DNA from: Closterium sp. Naga37s-1
Lineage: Eukaryota > Streptophyta > Zygnematophyceae > Desmidiales > Closteriaceae
NCBI GenBank assembly: GCA_947471745.1
Contig: CANJKZ010000929.1
Location: forward strand, 310,001 to 374,000
Reading direction: 5' to 3'
Length of the DNA: 64,000 nt
The notes beneath the pieces are model-generated. The model did not search any database, was not told the DNA's origin, and saw nothing but the letters and a program-made list of their open reading frames with translations. The translations under genes and the position numbers were made by a program. Below, piece after piece: positions 56,883 to 64,000 of the stretch. Numbering within the stretch: position 1 is the stretch's first letter; each line of letters begins with the position of its first letter.

Positions 56883-57196
56883 AGCTCTGATACCAACTGT
56901 TATGATTTGTACTAAACAGAGTGCGTGGAAGACTTTATAAAAGGATGTGAAGTACAGAATGAAGGATGGGAAAAACATTTACAGGGTCGAAACCGTGCTA
57001 CGCAAGGACCTCAGGACGTGGATGGGTTGGATGTGTTGCGATTGGTGCAGGACGACTCGGTAGTGGTTCGGGCCGAAGTGTAGGCCGACCCTGAATTGCT
57101 CTGGGCTGTACGCCCTAGGAGCAGACTCAGTAATGAATAGCTATGTTCATAAGAGGGTTTCGCACGTTTGACAACGAGCACCGTGTACGTTTAGAC
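56883..57196 (-). mobile_element. Family H copia primer site and LTR
   Basis: The complement of 56883-56894 is TGGTATCAGAGCT, the initiator-Met primer site. The LTR end ATCATAACA starts at 56899 on the plus strand (TGTTATGATTTG). The sequence to about 57196 is probably its LTR and then meets family F. The internal region left of 56883 has no coding sequence that I could recognise. Confidence 0.7.
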
Positions 57197-57533
57197 TGTT
57201 GTTCAGGATCTATCACTTCGAGAACATTGTACAAATTGAAAATCGTCAACTAAATGCAAATCTGCTCGGTAGGATTATGCGTCTTAGTCTTACATACGAT
57301 CTCCAATTTGAATCACTCGTTAAGATAGTCTGTAGAGTGAGAACGACTGGAAAACGTCCAGCGACCACATGATTAGAATAGTGTAGGAAGTACAAGCATT
57401 CAGACATAAGGATGGTTGGAGTTGGGGTCTCCAAGAGAACCATGAGAGGGAAGGGGTTCTCCAAGAGTGCGGGAAGGATGGTATGAACCTTCCTAATAGC
57501 AAGGATACAACCCTCATTATGAGGTCCCTTGGA
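57197..57533 (-). mobile_element. Family F 3' LTR fragment
   Basis: It matches the family F LTR at 61415-61750 along its length: TGTTGTTCA-GATC at the start, aggattatgcgtcttagtcttac, and gagagggaaggggttctcc near the end. It stops at a family A LTR fragment. Its orientation makes it the 3' LTR of F. Confidence 0.8.
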
Positions 57534-58284
57534 GGCACCCAAGGACCCTTGGAGGTGACCCCGAGGAGAGGTTTTAAGTTTGATTAAGTCTTAATAGCTT
57601 GAGTTTATTAGGCCCTTACACCAACATATCCATGTACAAACAGAGAAGGAATAAATAGTTCTAGCTAGCAAGGACCTTGGGAATCAACCTGGGAACAACC
57701 AAGGATGATCCCAAATAATTCCAAGCAACAGAACCAACCTGGCTGGACAAAACAGCAGGTGGTAGGTTGGTAAACAACCTCTGGTTCTGTTTTTCCAACC
57801 TGGGAAAACAACAACCAGGTTCAGGTCCTAAAAAACAGAACCTGTTTTGTCTTTGCCCAACCAGCCAAATGCTGGTTCCGCTGGTTTCCCCTGGCCCTGT
57901 AGCATGCAGATACAGACAACCAATATCCAACCTTCACCTAAATTGTACCCCTATAGTGCCTGCCCTGCTACACTATAGTCAACCAAACAAAACAGTGCAA
58001 TTTCGAGTTGGATAGAAATGAATCTGCGCAATCAATTCAACCGAACCGCAAAGCTTCCATCTTGGGTTCCTTTGCGAGCTCGTCCTTTCTGCTTGTACTG
58101 TTCATAGCGCGTACAATGTTGTGCCGAAGCGCACAATGCGCGAGTACCTGCAAATGCTTCGAGCGAAAATTGCGAAAGCAAACAAACACACGAACATTCC
58201 ATTCACACCCAAATGCATTCGCACACACGCATACTCGTACAAACAGACGGCAGGATGTCGTGCAAAGTGAATTTGCACCCAACA
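57534..58284. mobile_element. Inverted pair of family A LTR fragments
   Basis: 57534-57626 is the last 93 bp of a family A LTR on the plus strand (ggcacccaagg... to CACCAACA). It is joined without a gap to 57627-58284, a family A LTR on the minus strand that lacks its first part and ends GCACCCAACA at 58284. It lies between the F 3' LTR and F integrase, in the place of F's RT and RNase H. Confidence 0.85.
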
Positions 58285-59700
58285 TTCCAATGTGGCAGGT
58301 TCTCTAGGCAGAGGAGTGAAGAAACAGAAGGCCATCTCCTCGTCTTCTCCCTCATCTGCCTGAACCGCCATAGCACCTTGCTTAGGTCCTCCCAAACGGC
58401 TGTACTTCAGCAAAGGTTGCGATGCCACGGTCTTCTTACCGGTTGCAATCTGCAATGTGTAGTAAACTTCTCTCTGCACACTCCTCTTTGTGACCTTGGC
58501 TGATGCGGTAGGTACGGGCTGAGATAGTGAGTCCACATGTGCCAACTTATCCTCCAACCCCTCCTCTGCCTCAGGACCAGCATTTTGCTGCTCATCACTG
58601 CCACGGTAGTCACTGGTCAACTCTGACCCATGGAGCTCGTCAATATGCAGCTGAACCTCCTCCACTACAGACCGCTCAATCTCTTGCAGGCGCTAGCCAA
58701 TTTGCACCTGCTGCTACTGGCGCCAGTCCTTGTACATGACGTCGTCCACAAACTTGACGTCACGACTGACCATCGTCATCTTGCTCCTGGGGTCCCACAT
58801 CAGCCACCCCTTTGAGTCCAGAGCCATTTCGACAGCCCACACAGCAGCCACTTCAAGCTTGTGCCTCCGCTCCTTAGGCACCATCATATGCCCCATGCAG
58901 CCCCACACCCGCAGCATGTCAATGGATGGCTTCTTCCCAAGCCAACGCTCATACTGCACCCAATGCTTGTTGCCTACATGTGTCAAGACCCTGTTCTTGA
59001 CCGTGATGACATGGTGAACGTCATCAGGCCAGAACTTGTAGGGCATCCCAGCAGCCCCCAACATGGTCTTAGCCATTTCGCCAATGGTCCAGTTGGCACG
59101 CTCAGCAATGCCATTCTGCTGCGTTGTTTGGGCAGGTCAGCTAGTGTCGAATGCCGTTCCTCTTGAGAAACTTGGTGAATTCTGCTCCAAGGAACTCTCC
59201 ACCACGGTCACTCTTCAGCACCTTCACCAACCGCATTGACTGCCGCTCCACCATCGGCAACCAATCCTCCTTGATTGCTCCTACAGCGTCGCTCTTTTGG
59301 ACAATGGATGTGCCCACGTGAAACGGCTCGATTCGTCCACCATGGTGAGAAAGTACGGCTCTCCCCCAGTCCCCTCAGTCCTCATAGGACCCACCAGGTC
59401 CATGTGCACCACCTCCAATGGCGCCTTCGCTGATCCCTCCGCATGTGGAAACGGGAACCGCGCAAACTTATTTTGCATGCACGCCTCGCAGCTGCCAACG
59501 GAAGCACAATCTTGTTGCAGTTGCAGCCCCCACACACACTACTCCTTGTGCATCACCTCCAATGTAGGAACAGCCACATGTGCGAGCCGCCGATGGCAAG
59601 TCTCCCAATTCGCTTGGCCCAAGGTAGCCGACGCCTTCACCACCGCACCTCCTCCAATCAGCTCCTCTCTTGGACACCTTGCTGCTCCTCCTTGGTGACG
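58285..59700 (-). pseudogene. Copia family F: pre-integrase and integrase
   Basis: SCEACMQNKFARFPFPH and LEVVHMDLVGPM (first Asp) are at 59281-59535. Sequence around 59100-59250 holds the second Asp and the Glu region but is frameshifted. WLGKKPSIDMLRVWGCMGHM and LDSKGWLMWDPRSKM (58714-59076) form the C-terminal part, and an acidic linker runs to REPATLE at 58285. RT and RNase H are missing. Confidence 0.85.
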
Positions 59701-59711
59701 CTCTACTCCAT

Positions 59712-60642
59712 TTATGCTCCGGCTGTCGCGTTGCCCAATTTCCGCCAAGGGAGGACCGGGATCTGCCATATGCGCTTGTGGACATCTCCCTTCCGTTGCA
59801 TGTCCCAAATCAGCCGCTTGTCGTTGTAGGCACGATAACGCTCCGAGCAAATCGTCTCGGTGTTCACACCCGCATTTCCCAACTGGCCGGTAGAAATCAG
59901 GTTTGCGTACAAGTCCGGCACCCACAGCACGTTCTTCAGCCCCACGAGCTCTCCATCCGCTCCCATGAACTTGGCGCATCCCATGCCCATGACCTTGGCC
60001 TTGGCGTCCGTCGCGGATGTAACTGTAGAGATAGGTGCGGGCTGAATATCATCAAGTAGGTCGGTGCGAGGAGTCATATGCCACGAGCTTCCGGAGTCAA
60101 TCACCCAATGGGTGAGAGGGTGAAGGAGAACCTTGGCAGCCATGGCGGGGTCGGTTGCGCCTTCATTCACGAAGAAGAAGAACCCGGCCTTCCGCTCCTC
60201 AGATTTGCCGCCTTTCTCCCCATCCTTCTCCTCTCCACTAGCTCCCATGACTCCTCCACTCTTCTTGCCACCATGTTGGTTGCTTGATAAAGGCGGGGTC
60301 CAATCTTTAGGTTGTTGGTAGCACCTCTTCCAACAATGACCGCTTCTTGCAGTAGAAGCACATCTCTCCTTGGTTTTTACCGCATTCATCCTTAGAGTTG
60401 TCATTGTTCTTGCCCTTCCACTTCTTCTTGAAGCCACTCTCCCCAGCTCCAACTCCAAAGCCAGCCCCTGTCTCTGAGCACTCCACACTCTGGCGCCGCA
60501 AGTTCTCCTCTAGAATGCGCGCCTGGATGTAATCCACGCTCCATTGGGATTGTTCTGAGTTAAGGTTGATCGCAAGGGCAGACCACGACTCCGGCAACCT
60601 TATCATGATCTCCACGCATTGCACGAGCTCAGGGTACACCAC
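59712..60642 (-). pseudogene. Copia family F: zinc knuckle and protease
   Basis: The knuckle CFYCKKR...HCWKRC is split by a frameshift near 60345. The protease is WVIDSGSSWHMTPRTDLLDD, followed by NVLWVPDLYANLISTGQLGN. The domain order and the WHMTPRTDLL motif show that it is related to family A (WTMTPRKDLL). Confidence 0.85.
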
Positions 60643-61280
60643 ACCGCCGCCTTAGAGCTTCGTGAAGATGTCGCGCATCTCATCCAAAATGGGCTGCATC
60701 GGCTCTCTATCAATGAACTTGATGTCGCGCAGCCGCCGCTCGAGTAGCACAATGCCGAAGCGTGTGGCGGTGAGTGTACATCCAGAAGCTTCCTCCAAGC
60801 CTTGGGGCCATACTCTGGATCACCCAAGAGGTCCTTGGTATGGTCAAGTTGTCGTCTGCCAACCGCTTGCACCATGAGCATGTACGCGTCGAATGACCGC
60901 TTCATCCACGCTCCCTTCAACTCCGCGGCCTCCGGCATCTTCTCCTTCCCCTCCACCAGATCCAATAGCTTGTATTGGGTGTACATTAGCCTCATGCGGA
61001 AGCTCCAGTGCTCCTAGTTCCCCCCCATCAATTTCTCAATAGAGAACGCCTTCATGGGATCCACGGTTGTTGGAGATGGTGTAGTAGACGTAGGTAGCGT
61101 ATAGTTGGCTGGTTGGTGAGTCCCTACTCCACCACCAAAAACTCCCCCTTGCTCTCTTGCCTCTCTTCCTCTACCCGTCTCGCCATTAGCACATCTGAAG
61201 TCCGTACCAGTCATATTGAGGCCTTTTGAACCGTGGAAAGTTGAGAAATCATTTGGAGATAATTCTGCCAGAATATTCAA
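60603..61280 (-). pseudogene. Copia family F: gag
   Basis: The 61280 frame begins MNILAELSPNDFSTF and contains FSIEKLMGGN. It ends at a TAG (61014), after which FRMRLMYTQYKLLDLVEGKE and DLLGDPEYGPKAWRKLLDVH continue, similar to the gag core of family A (CGPKAWTVLKELH). A shift near 60770 follows. Confidence 0.8.
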
Positions 61281-61400
61281 TTATACAAAACTAGAATGCG
61301 ATTCGACCGCCAACGCGAGTAGAGCTACTGGAAACTGGTCTCGCTCGTCAACATTGGTCAAAAATTGATAACGATTCATCGTCTCAAAGTCGACTATCCG

Positions 61401-62179
61401 CTCTGATACCACTTGTTGTTCATGATCCGTCATTTCGAGAACTAAGTGCACATTCAATTCTCAAGAAAACGCAAATCCGCCAGGTAGGATTATGCGTCTT
61501 AATCTTAGCTACCATCTCCAATTTGAATCAGCCGTTAAGATAGTATATAGAGTGAGAACGACTTGAAAACGTCCAGCAGCCGCGTGACTAGAACAGTGTA
61601 TGATGTACAAGCATTCACACATAATGATGGTTGGAGTTGGGGCCTCCAAGAGAGCCATGAGAGGGAAGGGGTTTTCCGAGAGCTAGGGAAGGATGGTATG
61701 AACCTTCCTAGCTGCAAGGATGCAACCCTCATCATGAGGTCCTTGAGGTGTCACATGCAAAATTCAATTTAGTTGGTTCTTGCCTATGTATTGCAACATT
61801 TGCAACCTCTGCTAGAAACTTCTAGCCACCCCAATCCAAAAATCAGAGCTGCCTTCCTAACCACCCAACTAAAGATCCCTTATAGTCATGTCCAAATAAT
61901 CACCCAAATTAGAATTAACCCCAGAAAGGTAATAAGAAATCCAAGTCTTCGAAATCTTGTAACTTGGGCGATCTTGGTCGGAATAAGGCGATCTTGGTAT
62001 CGTTGGAAAGCGTTGGATTTCTCCTACATGATCAAGCATTTAAGCTTGGAGAAAAACACAGAGATGATAATATCCAACAGCCATGCATAATGACATATGC
62101 TCATGCAAACAATGCACGCATAAATAGCACGAGCACTAGGAAGGACGTTAGGATAACATGCAGTAACGTGCATTCAACA
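61401..62179 (-). mobile_element. Family F 5' LTR and primer site
   Basis: The complement of 61401-61412 is TGGTATCAGAGC. The LTR begins on the plus strand at 61415 (TGTTGTTCATG) and probably ends at 62179 (GCATTCAACA), giving the TGTTG/CAACA terminal inverted repeat typical of copia. The first ~340 bp match 57197-57531, while the rest has no second copy here, so the outer end is inferred. Confidence 0.75.
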
Positions 62180-63735
62180 TAGACTCAATCATATGAAACC
62201 GCGTCATGTGTAACCCTGATCTCAGACAAAGTCGCATTGCACTAATCGAATTTCGACGACCACAACTTCCTAGAGGTGTCATTGCGTTGAGATGGTACGA
62301 GCGACGACCCCAATGCTGGATTCCGTCCGTCCTGCTTGATATGCTGCATGATGCCAGCACGGCGGGCTTAGTGCGGCAGTAACTATTAGCGGCGATCGAG
62401 GTTAGGTGTACCGAAGGGCTGAAGGCGTTAGTACTATGGGAGGCGCGCTGCCACGGCATTGATTCTTGTGCACTTGCGATTGATTATGCGCCTGTTTCGT
62501 ACGAGGTGGAGCGAGTAGTAGCATAAACAATAGTGCATTGACAGCACGAGGTGACTCTCGTAGTCAGGGACTGTACTACATCATCACCTCGTACATGGGG
62601 CCAACCAAATGGCTTGACACATGGGATGTATAGAAGATAACATAGGCATGCAACGCGAAAGATGGAATGTGCGTGCGGATGGGAAGGCGTGCGATGCGAT
62701 TGAATGTGGGTGACGCACTGCGGCGTGCCATGCATGACTCATGGCACCTCGGAGGTAACATGCCCCTTTCCTGTCCTCGTTCCTCCCTCCTCCTCCTCTA
62801 CCCTCCTCTTCCTGCTCTTCCCTCTGAATTTAGCCAGCATCTATATGTTTTTCCAATTCCGCCAAATTCCGGCTTTGAGCATGCTCCCGAGTAATCCTCT
62901 CCGTTTCGTCGTGTGGTGTTGAGCTTTCCCCTGGTTGCACATCAGAAAAATTGCAATCCGCCCAAAACAGAGAGACGAGGACTTAGTTTTTTTGTGGGTT
63001 CAAAACTGGCCTCGTAATTGGCCATTTACGGGATGTGGGGTGTTGGTCTAGGGTTGGCAGTTTACTGGCACGAATGGCACGAAGCGGGTGAAATCCGCAT
63101 TTTTTTTTAGACCTCGGAAAGCGGGAGGAAGGGGGAAGTTGGGGGGGTGTTGTTACTGGCCGATATTGACCAAGGTGGATAGTTTACTTGGCCGACGCAT
63201 TCTGACGTGCGCGTCAGTGGTTCGAGAGGGCTGGGGAGCTGGGGCAAACTGTTGTTTACGGCAGACTGCGCGCGCCACTTCTCGAACCCATTTCCGCCAC
63301 TATATCGACCACATCAGCCGCTCGTTTGTAATATGTCATTTATAACTGCGAAAGTCCTAAATCGTAGAGTTGTACAGTTGGACCCTCACATTGTACATCA
63401 ATTTATGGTTTATATAGATCACGTATGTGGTAGGTTTGAAAACACCATCATTGTGAAATGCAGGTTTTGATGTTCTTGATACTTCATAACGCTTACCAAT
63501 CATTTAATCGGCATCGGATGGACCACTTTTTGTTATGGTTTAGCAGATTTGTGAAGTATTTCATAATTAAGGCTCCGTTAGTTTCTAGTACAAATATTCT
63601 ACACATGTTTCGTTTTGATACAATGTTGTAATATGGTATGCTTCTTATGTTACTAATGTGGTATGGTATCAAATGTGCACTATGTCTTTGTTTTCTCCTA
63701 CTGTACCCTACTTATTGGCAAGTGTGTGACAGTAA
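62180..63735. other. No recognised gene
   Basis: Mixed sequence with only short frames and a few T- or A-runs. Possibly flanking DNA of the minus-strand gene at the window end. Confidence 0.4.
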
Positions 63736-63999
63736 TCATCCACGCTTTTCCATTGGCGCACTATACTTGCGCTTCGACAAGGTGTCAGTCCACCACTGAG
63801 CATCGCGTTTCCCACTGAAAGCCCCCACGAACAAACAATCATATCTTATTTGTTTCTCATTCAGTCCCGCCAAATTCGTCTTGAATAGGTAGGTCTTCAA
63901 CCAGTCGGTCTTACTGTCTTTACCACGGAGCTCATTCGCACATCTACGCTGCACACAAGGCTTGTTTGTGCGTTCGATGCTCTGAAACTGTACAAGGAT
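63736..63999 (-). CDS. C-terminal exon of an unidentified protein (runs off window)
   Basis: An open frame enters from the right edge with no start (ILVQFQSIERTNKPC...) and ends at a stop at 63736. It contains RCANELRGKDSKTDWL, LFVGAFSGKRDAQWWTD and a basic tail KRKYSAPMEKRG. The mixed, non-repetitive composition looks like a real protein or exon. I do not recognise the family. The upstream part is needed to identify it. Confidence 0.45.
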   Translation of the reverse strand: MLVQFQSIERTNKPCVQRRCANELRGKDSKTDWLKTYLFKTNLAGLNEKQIRYDCLFVGAFSGKRDAQWWTDTLSKRKYSAPMEKRG

Positions 64000-64000
64000 G

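Overview
This is a eukaryotic nuclear, repeat-dominated window. There is no operon structure, rRNA or recognisable tRNA gene. Nearly all the recognisable coding sequence comes from decayed Ty1/copia LTR retrotransposons with plant-type initiator-Met primer sites (TGGTATCAGAGC), plus one L1-like LINE fragment. The style of the elements (GC-rich copia pol, LDSGCSHHLM-type protease, nested LTRs, an L1-like RT) suggests a streptophyte plant or alga with a large genome. A charophyte such as Chara is my best guess, from recollection of similar polyproteins and not from any search.

Layout. 1-8758: two adjacent, about 99.5% identical, degenerate copies of copia family A (A1 pol plus 3' LTR, then A2 partial pol plus LTR). 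8759-10922: a minus-strand spliced gene or pseudogene with AAELR repeats, a coiled coil and consistent splice phases at two of three introns. 11281-11895: a 41-bp tandem array. 12748-13237: a candidate Harbinger-like element. 14787-16047: remains of copia family B, with a heat-shock-element-like site nearby. 16365-17452: a LINE RT. 17453-33341: a retrotransposon nest. An old family A LTR (minus) is split by a solo LTR with a 5-bp target duplication and by a copia family G element (minus). G's 5' LTR is in turn split by family A element C (plus). Downstream of C's broken 3' LTR lies a recent copy of C's RT-RNase H, fused in frame to LTR sequence. 33342-35600: a family B fragment (minus).

35600-44000 contains almost no genes but much structure: a MITE with 69-bp inverted repeats, a decayed satellite of about 180-bp units interrupted by a G-like LTR and by a complete miniature LTR element (TRIM) with target duplications, a 24-bp minisatellite and a dense cluster of perfect hairpins. 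44041-48616: copia family E (minus). 48901-54412: family A element D (minus). 54413-56794: no recognised gene. 56795-62179: a family H LTR and primer site, and family F (minus), whose RT half has been replaced by an inverted pair of family A LTR fragments. The last 264 bases hold the C-terminal end of an unidentified minus-strand protein that runs off the window.

No functional host pathway can be assembled from the window. The host-gene candidates are the spliced pseudogene at 8856-10922 and the right-edge reading frame. The most unusual observations are the TRIM, the 41-bp array of constant length, the hairpin cluster, the satellite, the GTCGAC-rich LTR promoter region and the LTR-RT chimera.
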